Assembly: GCA_002352285.1 (NCBI GenBank)
Contig: DEIC01000125.1
Coordinates: 2,704 to 48,879, forward strand
Reading direction: 5' to 3'
Source of the DNA: Alphaproteobacteria bacterium UBA2784
GTDB taxonomy: Bacteria > Pseudomonadota > Alphaproteobacteria > Micropepsales > Micropepsaceae
Length of the DNA stretch: 46,176 nt
Both the position numbers and the translations under genes were made by a program. Positions 17,029 through 24,927 of this stretch are shown piece after piece. The notes beneath the pieces were generated by a model that saw nothing but the letters and a program-made list of their open reading frames with translations, had not been told where the DNA came from and made no database searches. Positions within the stretch are counted from its first letter, which is position 1. Each line of letters opens with the position of its first letter.

Positions 17029-17987
17029 ACGGCGGGTCGGCCCAATCTAGGCTCGATCGATCTTTCTGTGATAAACTCTGAAAAACAGCAAAAAACGCAT
17101 GAACGTCGCACGTCTCAACCGAAAGATCGCACTCGTTACTGGCGCCGCTCGCGGCATCGGAGCGGCAATCTGTGAATCGTTCGCCCGCGAGGGCGCCTGC
17201 GTCGCAGTCAGCGATATCGATGGCCAGGGCGCGGAACGCATGGCGCGCCAATTGGGCGGCGAGACGATTGCGCTCGCGCTGGACGTTCGAGAGGAAGATC
17301 AGTGGCGCATCGCGCAGGCGAAGATCCTTGAGCGTTTCGGCCGTCTCGACGTGCTGGTGAACAATGCAGGGATCACGGGCTTTGAATCTGGCGCCGCATC
17401 GCACGACCCTGAGCATGCCGCCCTCACGGATTGGCGCGCCGTTCATACCACCAATCTCGACGGCGTGTTCCTGGGCTGCAAGTATGCAATCCAAGCCATG
17501 CGTCGAACCGGCGTAGGTTCGATCATCAACATATCCTCACGCTCCGGCATCGTCGGCATACCTGCAGCGGCGGCGTACGCGTCCTCCAAGGCCGCGGTGC
17601 GCAACCATACCAAGACGGTCGCACTCTATTGCGCCGAGCAGGGCTTGAAAGTGCGCTGCAATTCGATCCATCCCGCTGCAATTCTAACGCCAATGTGGGA
17701 GCCCATGCTTGGGCAAGGGCCAGATCGCGAGGCCAACATGGCCGCGTTTGTCGCTGACACCCCGCTCAAGCGATTTGGTACGCCTGAGGAAGTGGCCGCC
17801 GTCGCTGTAATGCTGGCGAGCGATGAAGCCGCCTACATCACCGGGGCGGAGTTCCATATCGACGGCGGAATTCTCGCGGGCTCAACGGCCGCACCGCATG
17901 CCGAGTGACTTACCGTCACCGCTTCGGGCCTGTAATAATGCCGCTATAAACAGCTACATAACGGTTCCCAGTTTCATCTTCACCGGT
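16971..17987. mobile_element. putative tRNA-associated cassette 2 (SDR)
   Basis: This 1,017-base unit lies between core copies B and C. It has the same start (16971-17028) and end (17948-17987) sequences as cassette 1 and carries a single short-chain dehydrogenase gene on the plus strand. It has no recombinase gene. The mobile nature is inferred from repeat arrangement only. Confidence 0.45.
17099..17908 (+). CDS. short-chain dehydrogenase/reductase
   Basis: A 269-residue classical SDR. TGAARGIG at about residues 14-21 binds the nucleotide, NNAG lies near 90, the catalytic Ser is in NISSRSG and the catalytic Tyr/Lys pair in YASSK. RCNSIHPAAILTPMW and the C-terminal YITGAEFHIDGG are standard. 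An acidic residue after the second strand (SDIDG) suggests NAD rather than NADP preference. The alcohol or ketone substrate is unknown. It is the only gene between repeat copies B and C. Confidence 0.92.
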   Translation: MNVARLNRKIALVTGAARGIGAAICESFAREGACVAVSDIDGQGAERMARQLGGETIALALDVREEDQWRIAQAKILERFGRLDVLVNNAGITGFESGAASHDPEHAALTDWRAVHTTNLDGVFLGCKYAIQAMRRTGVGSIINISSRSGIVGIPAAAAYASSKAAVRNHTKTVALYCAEQGLKVRCNSIHPAAILTPMWEPMLGQGPDREANMAAFVADTPLKRFGTPEEVAAVAVMLASDEAAYITGAEFHIDGGILAGSTAAPHAE

Positions 17988-17995
17988 GCGCCATT
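17948..17995 (+). repeat. cassette right-end repeat C
   Basis: These 48 bases match 16931-16978 at 42 of 48 positions and end in the same core GCGCCATT (17988-17995). To the right of the core the sequence is unlike copies A and B, which marks the right boundary of the tandem array. Confidence 0.85.
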
Positions 17996-18077
17996 ATTTT
18001 TCAGGGCATACTGGGTTCAGTTTGCGTCTGAACAGCCACCAGCCAGCCAGTCCTTTGCGACATCTACGAGGCCAATA

Positions 18078-18488
18078 ATGGCTTATCGTGTCAGCGCGAT
18101 CACCGGCGTCAGAATCGATGTGCCACAGAGAGAGTTGCTGGCGCTCCGCCTTGGCGTTCCGATTGAAGAGGTCAGAAACCTCAAAGGACAAATTGCAGGC
18201 CCCGAGTCGCAACGGCCTATGTGTAGGTGGAATGTCCACAAGCAGTACGAGGGCGCGGTCTTACTAGATGACATTGTCCGCCAACAAATTCAGGTAGCGC
18301 GTGACATTCGCGAACGGATCGGAGCACCGCTTCCCCGAGACATCTGGTTTTACATGTCACTTTATGTCGGGGGCTCACTGTCTGAAAATGAAGAGCGGTT
18401 TGGTGGCGTCCACTTCACGAGCCAGATGCTCCTGGAACTTGCCGAACAGGTGGACGAACTTGATATTGATCTGAGTTTCGACCCTTGA
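18078..18488 (+). CDS. DUF4279-like protein
   Basis: A 136-residue soluble protein. The start MAYRVSAITGVRIDVPQRE and the LGVPIEEVRNLKG segment, followed by a central helical part and a C-terminal acidic strand (ELDIDLSF), resemble DUF4279 proteins. These are small proteins of unknown role, sometimes found near toxin or immunity genes. The frame is open upstream to 17823, but that would run across the SDR end and repeat C; the ATG at 18078 follows a short purine stretch and gives a normal DUF4279 length. It lies between repeat C and the third intergenic repeat. The family call is moderate. Confidence 0.55.
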   Translation: MAYRVSAITGVRIDVPQRELLALRLGVPIEEVRNLKGQIAGPESQRPMCRWNVHKQYEGAVLLDDIVRQQIQVARDIRERIGAPLPRDIWFYMSLYVGGSLSENEERFGGVHFTSQMLLELAEQVDELDIDLSFDP

Positions 18489-18512
18489 GAGTTGAATTGC
18501 GCGCTGAATTTT

Positions 18513-18659
18513 CCCTCGCCCCGCGCTTCAAGCGGGGAGAGGGATGGCTGCGCTTGCAGCCAGGGTGAGGGGCCTTGCGAAGCATCGCCGACCCAACGCC
18601 CCCTCACGAGATTTGCTGAGACGCAAATCTCTGCTCTCCCCGAAGTAGCCGGGGAGAGC
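18513..18659. repeat. branched palindromic intergenic repeat, copy 3 (variant)
   Basis: This element sits between the DUF4279-like gene and the serine hydrolase. Four hairpins are visible: 18513-18524/18532-18543, 18545-18551/18556-18562 (TGGCTGC with GCAGCCA), 18609-18616/18623-18630 (AGATTTGC with GCAAATCT) and 18633-18641/18651-18659 (GCTCTCCCC with GGGGAGAGC). A GGGTGAGGGG block and a CCCCCTCAC block lie between the second and third. The order of parts mirrors copies 1 and 2, but the terminal sequences differ, so it is a related subfamily. Confidence 0.7.
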
Positions 18660-18779
18660 GAACAAAGAGCTGCGCGCCGCGAGGTTTTTCTGTCACCCCT
18701 GCGCCAATTTGTTGCGGCGTGGGCGTTGGTTGACGGCGTAGGATGACCCTCCCGCGTCTGGCGTTTGGGAGTTTGGGCC

Positions 18780-20717
18780 ATGCTGCGCCGCCTCGCCGCT
18801 GTTGTGATTGCCTCTCTGGTTTTGCCGCTTTCGGGTTTGCGTGTGCCGGATGCCGGCGCGCAGGCGGAAGAGCCGGTGGCCGAGCCCGCACCCACAGTCT
18901 CCGTTGAAGCAGCCCCGCTTTCGCCGCCTGACATGATCGGCGCGCGGCTCGACATTTTCGCGGCAGGCGTGTTCGAAGCGATGATGCCGTCGCACAACAT
19001 TCCCGGCGCTGTGTTCGTTGCCGTGCGGCGGGGCGAGGTGATCTCATCGCGCGGCTTCGGTTTTGCCGATGTGGCGGCGCGCCGCCCGGTTGACCCGGAT
19101 GAGACGCGGTTTCGCGTTGCCTCTGTCACCAAACTTTTCACCGCCATTGCCGCGATGCAGCTGGTGGAGCAGGGCAGGCTTGATCTGCGCGCCGACCTCA
19201 ATACCTATCAAACCGGTGTGGTGATGGAGCCGGTGTTCGAGGCGCCTGTCACGCTCTTCAACCTTCTGACCCACACGGGCGGGTTTGACGACAGCTTCCT
19301 GTCATCGGTCAGCGATGTAGGCGCAGCCGCACCCTCTTTGCGCGAGCAGCTGTCGCGTCGCATGCCGCCGCGTGTTCTGCCGCCTGGCACCACGATCAGC
19401 TATTCGAATTACGGCTTCGCGCTGGCTGGCCTGTTGGTGGAGACGGCGAGCGGCGAAACCTATGCCGACTATGTGACGCGCCACATCCTTGCGCCTTTGG
19501 GCATGACGCGCAGCCATATCGGGGTTGGCGACCCTGCCGATGCGGCGCTGGCGCTGCCCTATGTGCCGGGCGCGCCGGGCATCATTGAGGCCAAGCCCTA
19601 TGATGTGTCGCATGTGCCGCCTGCGGGCGAGATGGTGACGACGGGCGGCGACATGGCGATGTTCATGCGTGCGCTTCTCGCCAATGACGGCACGCTGCTG
19701 ACGCCTGATACGCTTTCAAGCATGATGAAGCTGCATTTCGCCAACAGCCACGGGCTTGATGGCTATGGGCTTGGATTTGCCGTGAGCACGCATAACGGCG
19801 TGCGCATGGCTGGCCATGGCGGCAGCTGGCGCGGCTTCTGCACCGAGCTTGTGCTGATGCCTGAGCTGCAAACCGCCTATTTCTTTTCTGTGAATACAGA
19901 CTGCAATGGCCGCTTCATGTCGGGCGTACAGAAGGCGCTGAACGATTTTCTGGCGCCGCCATCCACCGCCGAACCGCCACCTGCAGCCGCGCGGCCCATG
20001 CCGGATGTACCGGTCTATGGCATCTACTTCGCCAACCGGCGCATTCGTGGCGACTTCCTGCGACTGGGTGCGGCGATGGATGCGCTGAACGTGTCGCCCG
20101 GCGAAAACGGCGCGGTGCTGGTTGCGCGCACAGGCGGCGATACACTGGTCTATGAGCCGGGGCCGGATGGCCACTTCCACAATGCGCGCTATGGCCGCAC
20201 GCTGGCGTTCTATACGGAGCCGGTCACGGGCGCGGTGCGGCTTTCGGTGGGCGCATGGGCCTATGACCATGTCAGTGACGCGGAAGATTTCGGATTCCAT
20301 ACGCTGCTGATGGGTGTGGCCGGGTTCATTTTCGCGGCGACGCTGCTCTTCACCCTCATCCTCGCGCCTTTGGGCCGGCGGTTCTATGGCTGGCAGGATG
20401 CCAATCTGCCCTGGCCGCGCCGCGCTGTGCCGCTGGCGGCGTCACTTGCCGGGGTGATGTTTCTCGGATTGTCGCTGACAGCCCTTGCAGCACTTGATCC
20501 GTTCGAGCTGTTCAAGCGCGTGCCGCTGGTCATCACGCTCGCTGCATGGCTGGTTCCGGTGCTTTTGCTTTTGGCATTGGGCACGGCGATGATGGCGACC
20601 ATGCCGGGCGCGCGGCCGCGTTTGATGGCGCGGGTGCATCTGGCGCTGGTTGCGCTTTCGGCCTTGGCAGTGGCGGGCTTTGCCGTCTATTGGAATCTGA
20701 CGCCGCTGGGCATCTGA
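18780..20717 (+). CDS. serine hydrolase (beta-lactamase/PBP4* fold) with C-terminal membrane domain
   Basis: A 645-residue protein. A signal peptide (residues 1-29) leads to a class C-type serine hydrolase domain with Ser115-x-x-Lys118 (SVTK) and Tyr208-Ser209-Asn210. A HGGSWRGF segment stands in for the third (KTG-like) motif. After an Ala/Pro linker and a beta-rich part come about four hydrophobic helices in the last 140 residues. The active domain is therefore probably periplasmic and membrane-anchored. Homologues include esterases and D-amino-acid peptidases; the substrate is unknown. GGGAG before the ATG at 18780 supports this start over an upstream TTG. phnC starts 23 bases after the stop. 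Confidence 0.85.
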   Translation: MLRRLAAVVIASLVLPLSGLRVPDAGAQAEEPVAEPAPTVSVEAAPLSPPDMIGARLDIFAAGVFEAMMPSHNIPGAVFVAVRRGEVISSRGFGFADVAARRPVDPDETRFRVASVTKLFTAIAAMQLVEQGRLDLRADLNTYQTGVVMEPVFEAPVTLFNLLTHTGGFDDSFLSSVSDVGAAAPSLREQLSRRMPPRVLPPGTTISYSNYGFALAGLLVETASGETYADYVTRHILAPLGMTRSHIGVGDPADAALALPYVPGAPGIIEAKPYDVSHVPPAGEMVTTGGDMAMFMRALLANDGTLLTPDTLSSMMKLHFANSHGLDGYGLGFAVSTHNGVRMAGHGGSWRGFCTELVLMPELQTAYFFSVNTDCNGRFMSGVQKALNDFLAPPSTAEPPPAAARPMPDVPVYGIYFANRRIRGDFLRLGAAMDALNVSPGENGAVLVARTGGDTLVYEPGPDGHFHNARYGRTLAFYTEPVTGAVRLSVGAWAYDHVSDAEDFGFHTLLMGVAGFIFAATLLFTLILAPLGRRFYGWQDANLPWPRRAVPLAASLAGVMFLGLSLTALAALDPFELFKRVPLVITLAAWLVPVLLLLALGTAMMATMPGARPRLMARVHLALVALSALAVAGFAVYWNLTPLGI

Positions 20718-20740
20718 GCGGCAATGACCATGGATGCGGC

Positions 20741-21481
20741 ATGACGCTCTCGCTCAGCGGGCTGACGAAAGAGTATGACGGCAAGCGCGCGCTCAACAGC
20801 GTGACGCTGGACATTCCGCGTGGCGGATTCACCGGCATCATCGGACGCTCGGGTGCGGGCAAATCAACATTGCTGCGCCTCATCAACCGGCTGATCGAAC
20901 CCACCACCGGCGAAATAAACCATGATGGCATCGATGTCAGGGCGTTGCGCGGCAAGGCTTTGCGCGCGTGGCGGGCCGATGCGGCGATGGTCTTCCAGCA
21001 GTTCAATCTGGTGCCGCGGCTTGACGTGCTTACCAATGTGCTGACCGGCACGCTGGGGCGCAGGCCCGCATTCTCCTCGTTCCTTAAGTGGTTTTCAGAT
21101 GAGGAGCGCAGGCGCGCGGTCGCGCTTCTGGAGCGGTTTGATCTCGGCGACACCTGGGCGCAGGCGGCGGGAACACTCTCTGGCGGCCAGCAGCAGCGCG
21201 TGGCGATTGCGCGCGCCATGATGCAGTCACCCAGGCTGATTTTGGCGGATGAGCCGATTGCGTCACTTGATGTGCATAACGGCAAGGTGGTGATGGACAT
21301 GCTGGCCCGCATCTGCCGCGAGGATGGAATGACCATCATCTGCAACCTTCATGATCTTGACGCCGCCATGAGCTATTGTGACCGGCTGATCGGGCTTGCT
21401 GCCGGATCCGTGGTGTTCGACGGACCGCCCGCCGCGTTTGATGCGGCCGCGCGCCGCGCCGTCTATGGGGACGAGACATGA
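20741..21481 (+). CDS. phnC: phosphonate-type ABC transporter, ATP-binding protein
   Basis: A 246-residue ABC ATPase. Walker A is GRSGAGKST at residues 35-43, the Q loop is VFQQFNLVPRLDVL, the signature is TLSGGQQQRVAIARA and Walker B is LILADEPIASLD. PRLDVLTNVLTGTLG is typical of PhnC. It energises import of phosphonates, phosphite or a related P compound. Its stop overlaps the phnD start (ATGA). The longer open frame inside the hydrolase gene is not coding; ATG 20741 is the right start. Confidence 0.92.
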   Translation: MTLSLSGLTKEYDGKRALNSVTLDIPRGGFTGIIGRSGAGKSTLLRLINRLIEPTTGEINHDGIDVRALRGKALRAWRADAAMVFQQFNLVPRLDVLTNVLTGTLGRRPAFSSFLKWFSDEERRRAVALLERFDLGDTWAQAAGTLSGGQQQRVAIARAMMQSPRLILADEPIASLDVHNGKVVMDMLARICREDGMTIICNLHDLDAAMSYCDRLIGLAAGSVVFDGPPAAFDAAARRAVYGDET

Positions 21482-22404
21482 AACGGTTGGTTGCGCTTGT
21501 TGTTGCGTTGCTGATGGCCGCTGGCTGTGATGATGCGCCGCAATCAACGGGTGGTGACGCGCCGATGGTGCTCAGCATCGGCTTTTCGGGCAATGAAACA
21601 AGCCCGGCGCGCCTCAAGCTTCTCGATGACTATCGGCTTTATCTTGAGCGCGAACTGGGCGTGACGGTCAAAACCTTCAACGCATCCGACTATACTGGCA
21701 TTGCGCAGGCGATGGCGGCGGGCCAGATCGACCTGGCGCAAGTGGGCGCCTCAAACTACGCCAATCTGCGCGCGATGATGGGCGATGGCGTGATGCCCAT
21801 TCTGACGATGGAAGAGGTCGACGGTTCGTTCGGCTACTACTCGGTGATGTTCGCGCGCAGCGACAGCACGATCCAGACGCTGGAAGACGTGCGCGGCAGG
21901 TCGATTGCGTGGGCCGATGTGGGTTCGGCGTCGGGCTATCTGGTGCCGCGCCATTATCTGCGCAAGCAGGGCATCAATCCCGATGAATTCTTCGGCACAC
22001 AGAGTTTCGCGGGCGGACACGAGCAGGGTGTTGTCGCCGTGTTGCAGGGTGTGGCTGATGTCGGCGTCACCTGGGCCTCCGGCATTGGTGACGAGGGCAA
22101 GGGTTATACGCGCGGCATCCTTTATCGCATGGTCGAGGCAGGCATGCTCGACATGCGCGATCTGCGCGTGATCTGGAAGGCGGGGCCCATTCCGAACGGA
22201 CCCATCGTGATCCGCACCGCCATTCCCGCCGAGATGCGCGAACGCATCATTGAAGCGCACATCAAACTGCGCGATGCCAACCGCGAGGTTTTTGAGGTTG
22301 TCACGGGCGGGCAAAGTGCAGGTTTCGTGCGCGTGCCCGAAGGTTTCTATGACGAGATCATCGCCATGCGTGACGCCGAAGTGGCGGCAAGGCGCGGCAA
22401 TTGA
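21478..22404 (+). CDS. phnD: phosphate/phosphonate ABC transporter substrate-binding lipoprotein
   Basis: A 308-residue periplasmic binding protein of the PhnD family. The N-terminus MKRLVALVVALLMAAGC gives a lipobox with Cys17. The ligand-binding fold shows DYTGIAQAMAAGQIDLAQVG and later WADVGSASGYLVPRHYLRKQGI, the loop that in PhnD/PtxB proteins surrounds the P ligand. GGHEQGVVAVLQGVADVGVTW follows. The gene overlaps phnC by 4 bases and touches phnE1 in a TGATG. Whether it prefers phosphonate, phosphite or methylphosphonate is not clear from the sequence. Confidence 0.9.
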   Translation: MKRLVALVVALLMAAGCDDAPQSTGGDAPMVLSIGFSGNETSPARLKLLDDYRLYLERELGVTVKTFNASDYTGIAQAMAAGQIDLAQVGASNYANLRAMMGDGVMPILTMEEVDGSFGYYSVMFARSDSTIQTLEDVRGRSIAWADVGSASGYLVPRHYLRKQGINPDEFFGTQSFAGGHEQGVVAVLQGVADVGVTWASGIGDEGKGYTRGILYRMVEAGMLDMRDLRVIWKAGPIPNGPIVIRTAIPAEMRERIIEAHIKLRDANREVFEVVTGGQSAGFVRVPEGFYDEIIAMRDAEVAARRGN

Positions 22405-23273
22405 TGGTAGCGGGCGCGCGCATCCTTGCGGCAGAAGCAGCGCAAAGACGCCGCCGCCTGCTGCTCTGGATTGCCGGATTTGGCGCACTCAGCCTTTGCA
22501 TCGCGCTGGCGGCGCGGCTGGCCGATACGTCGCTGGCGCGGCTCATCGACGGATTTCCGCATATTGAAGGCTTCTTCGCGCAAGCCCTGCCGCACCTTTC
22601 ATCGGAGCATCTGCTGGGCGACGTGCGCACGCAGGGCTCGCTGCATTACTGGTTCTATGACATCGGCAAATGGCTGGGGCTGATTGCAACCTCCATCAAC
22701 ATGGCGCTGATGGCGACGTTTCTGGGTGTGCTGGCGGGATGGCCGCTGTCGTTCCTTGCGGCGCGCAATCTCTCGCCGTCGCCGGCTGTCTCGCTGGTGA
22801 CGCGGCGGTTGCTTGATCTCTTGCGGGCGCTGCCTGATCTGGTGGTGGCGCTCGTCCTGGTGATGGCGCTGGGCGTGGGGCCGCTGGCAGGTGTGCTGGC
22901 GATTGCCATTCACACATCGGGTGCACTCGGCAAGCTGATCGCCGAAGCGAATGAGAACGCGCCGATGCAGGCGCGCGAGGCGATGATCGCCGCGGGGGCT
23001 GGATGGGTCACGCAGATGCGGTTTGCCATCGTGCCGCAGACGCTTCCCAATGTTGTGTCGTATCTCTTGATCCGGCTTGAAATCAATGTGGCGGCAGCCG
23101 CGGCTATTGGCTTTGTGGGTGCGGGCGGCATCGGGCAGGAATTCATGGCGGCGTTGAGTCTTGGCCTGTTGCCGGATGCACTCGCCATTCTTGTGCTCAT
23201 CGTCGGGCTCATCATGGCCATCGACATGATCTCGCAGGCAGTGCGGCGGCGTCTTTCGGGGGCGCGCGCATGA
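22404..23273 (+). CDS. phnE: phosphonate-type ABC transporter permease 1
   Basis: A 289-residue inner-membrane permease with about six helices. The permease motif around FLGVLAGWPLSFLAARNLSP, the RALPDLVVALVLVMALGVGPLAGVLA stretch and the EAA-type loop EAMIAAGAGWVTQMRFAIVPQ are typical of PhnE. The ATG at 22404 shares its A with the phnD stop (TGATG). The first ~30 residues are a basic cytoplasmic lead. Confidence 0.9.
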   Translation: MVAGARILAAEAAQRRRRLLLWIAGFGALSLCIALAARLADTSLARLIDGFPHIEGFFAQALPHLSSEHLLGDVRTQGSLHYWFYDIGKWLGLIATSINMALMATFLGVLAGWPLSFLAARNLSPSPAVSLVTRRLLDLLRALPDLVVALVLVMALGVGPLAGVLAIAIHTSGALGKLIAEANENAPMQAREAMIAAGAGWVTQMRFAIVPQTLPNVVSYLLIRLEINVAAAAAIGFVGAGGIGQEFMAALSLGLLPDALAILVLIVGLIMAIDMISQAVRRRLSGARA

Positions 23274-24079
23274 GCCGGGCGCTGTCAGTGGAGATCGAGC
23301 GGCGTGTCTGGCGCGGGCGCATGATAGCGATGGGCGCTGGCGTGCTTTCGGCGGTCTGGTTCATCTGGAGTGCGATCGACTTTGGCATCACGCCGCAACG
23401 GCTTCTGGAGGCGGGGGAGCGTCTGTTGCAGTTCGCAGGTGCCGCCATGCCGCCATCGCCAGGTCCGTTTCTGGAGCCGATCCTTCTGGCGCTGGCTGAG
23501 ACCATCGCCATGGCGTTTCTCGGCACGCTGGCAGCAGCTGTCATCGGACTGCCGCTGGGCGTTCTTGCGGCGCGCAACGTGCTCACCTTCAAGCCGCTCC
23601 ATTTTGCCTATCGGCGGGTGCTGGACGTCTTTCGCACCATTCCGGCGATCATCTGGGCTTTCATTTTCGTCCGCGCGGTGGGGCTTGGCCCGATGGCGGG
23701 CTGGCTTGCCATCGCGATGTCCGATTTTGCGGCGCTGGCCAAGCTGCACGGCGAGGCCATCGAGAATGTCGATGGCAAAGCGGGCGAGGGCATCCGCTCC
23801 ACGGGGGCGGGGCGCGTTATCACGCTGCGCTATGGCATCTTGCCTGCCTCGCTCCCTTTATATCTGGCGCAGGTGCTCTATTTCTTTGAATCGAACATCC
23901 GCTCGGCGGCGATCCTTGGCATTGTTGGCGCGGGCGGCATCGGCTTTCAGCTTTCCGAGCGCGTGCGGGACTATATGTGGGATCAGGTCGCCTTCATCAT
24001 CATCCTCTTTCTGGTGATTGCGGCAGTGCTCGACACCGCGTCGCGGTCGCTGCGCCGCCGCCTGATGCGGGGGGCGTGA
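23270..24079 (+). CDS. phnE: phosphonate-type ABC transporter permease 2
   Basis: A 269-residue second PhnE-type permease, overlapping the first by 4 bases. Motifs are FLGTLAAAVIGLPLGVLAARN, RTIPAIIWAFIFVRAVGLGP and the coupling loop starting near EGIRSTGAGRVITLRYGILP. Two different PhnE subunits encoded in tandem are common in alphaproteobacterial phn systems, where they likely form a heterodimer. The next gene, a sirtuin, overlaps its stop. Confidence 0.9.
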   Translation: MSRALSVEIERRVWRGRMIAMGAGVLSAVWFIWSAIDFGITPQRLLEAGERLLQFAGAAMPPSPGPFLEPILLALAETIAMAFLGTLAAAVIGLPLGVLAARNVLTFKPLHFAYRRVLDVFRTIPAIIWAFIFVRAVGLGPMAGWLAIAMSDFAALAKLHGEAIENVDGKAGEGIRSTGAGRVITLRYGILPASLPLYLAQVLYFFESNIRSAAILGIVGAGGIGFQLSERVRDYMWDQVAFIIILFLVIAAVLDTASRSLRRRLMRGA

Positions 24080-24834
24080 TGGACGCAATCGCGCGCCTTG
24101 CCGGACTTTTGCGCGAGAGCACGCGCGCGGTCGTTTTCACCGGCGCGGGCATGAGCACGGAAAGCGGCATCCCGGATTTCCGCAGCCCCAGCGGGTTATG
24201 GACGCGGATGAAACCGATCCAGTTTCAGGATTTCGTGCGCTCGCGCAATATCAGGCGCGAGGCCTGGCAGCGGCGGTTCTCGGGCGAGGATCTTCTGTCA
24301 ACGGCGCAGCCCAATGACGGGCACCGGATCATCGGTGAACTTGTCAAGGCGGGTAAGGTCGCCAGCGTCATCACACAGAACATTGACGGCCTGCACGAAA
24401 AGGGTGGCGTACCCCGCGAGAAGATCATCGAGATCCACGGCAACGGCACTTATTGCACCTGTCTTACCTGCGCCCGACGTTACGAGCTTTCCTTCGTGCG
24501 ACAGGTGTTCGAGCAATCCGGTGATCCGCCCGACTGCGGCGATTGTGGCGGGATCATCAAGGCGGCCACGATTTCCTTTGGTCAGGCCATGCCGGAACGG
24601 GAGATGAAACTGGCAACCGAAGAGACGCTCGTTTGCGATCTGTTCATCGCCATGGGGTCATCCTTGGTCGTCTATCCGGCAGCCGGGTTTCCCCTGATGG
24701 CGCGCAGGAACGGCGCGCGGCTGGTCATCCTCAACCGTGAGGAGACCGAGCTTGATTCGCACGCTAACCTTGTGATCCATGGGGAAATCACACCCAGCCT
24801 GAAGGCCATGATGGCGCAGCTTGGTGCGGGCTGA
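24079..24834 (+). CDS. Sir2-family NAD-dependent protein deacylase
   Basis: A 251-residue sirtuin, which removes acyl groups from lysines using NAD. GAGMSTESGIPDFRS near residues 20-34 and TQNIDGLH form the NAD pocket. His120 in IEIHGN is the catalytic base. A zinc site is formed by Cys128, Cys131, Cys153 and Cys156. GSSLVVYPAAGFP and ILNREETELD close the Rossmann fold. The ATG shares its A with the phnE2 stop (TGATG), so translation is probably coupled to the transporter operon. Confidence 0.93.
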   Translation: MDAIARLAGLLRESTRAVVFTGAGMSTESGIPDFRSPSGLWTRMKPIQFQDFVRSRNIRREAWQRRFSGEDLLSTAQPNDGHRIIGELVKAGKVASVITQNIDGLHEKGGVPREKIIEIHGNGTYCTCLTCARRYELSFVRQVFEQSGDPPDCGDCGGIIKAATISFGQAMPEREMKLATEETLVCDLFIAMGSSLVVYPAAGFPLMARRNGARLVILNREETELDSHANLVIHGEITPSLKAMMAQLGAG

Positions 24835-24927
24835 GGTCTTTCCTGCACCCTCGACGGCAGGCGGCCCAAGGCCTTAAGTTCCGGGCTGAATCAGTGATTT
24901 GCGAAACGCAACAGGATCCCTCCGAAC

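Noticed and set aside
16896..17111. A 71-codon minus-strand frame through repeat B as a gene
   Set aside because: It is not retained as a whole in copies A or C, has no ribosome site and overlaps the SDR start. Kept only as a comment on repeat origin.
14691..18000. Integron attC-type cassettes
   Set aside because: The ends lack the R-box/L-box inverted-pair layout of attC, there is no intI nearby, and the shared core coincides with the tRNA 3' end.
17823..18077. Extending the DUF4279-like gene upstream to 17823
   Set aside because: The extension would overlap the SDR 3' end and run through repeat C; the ATG at 18078 gives the natural N-terminus.
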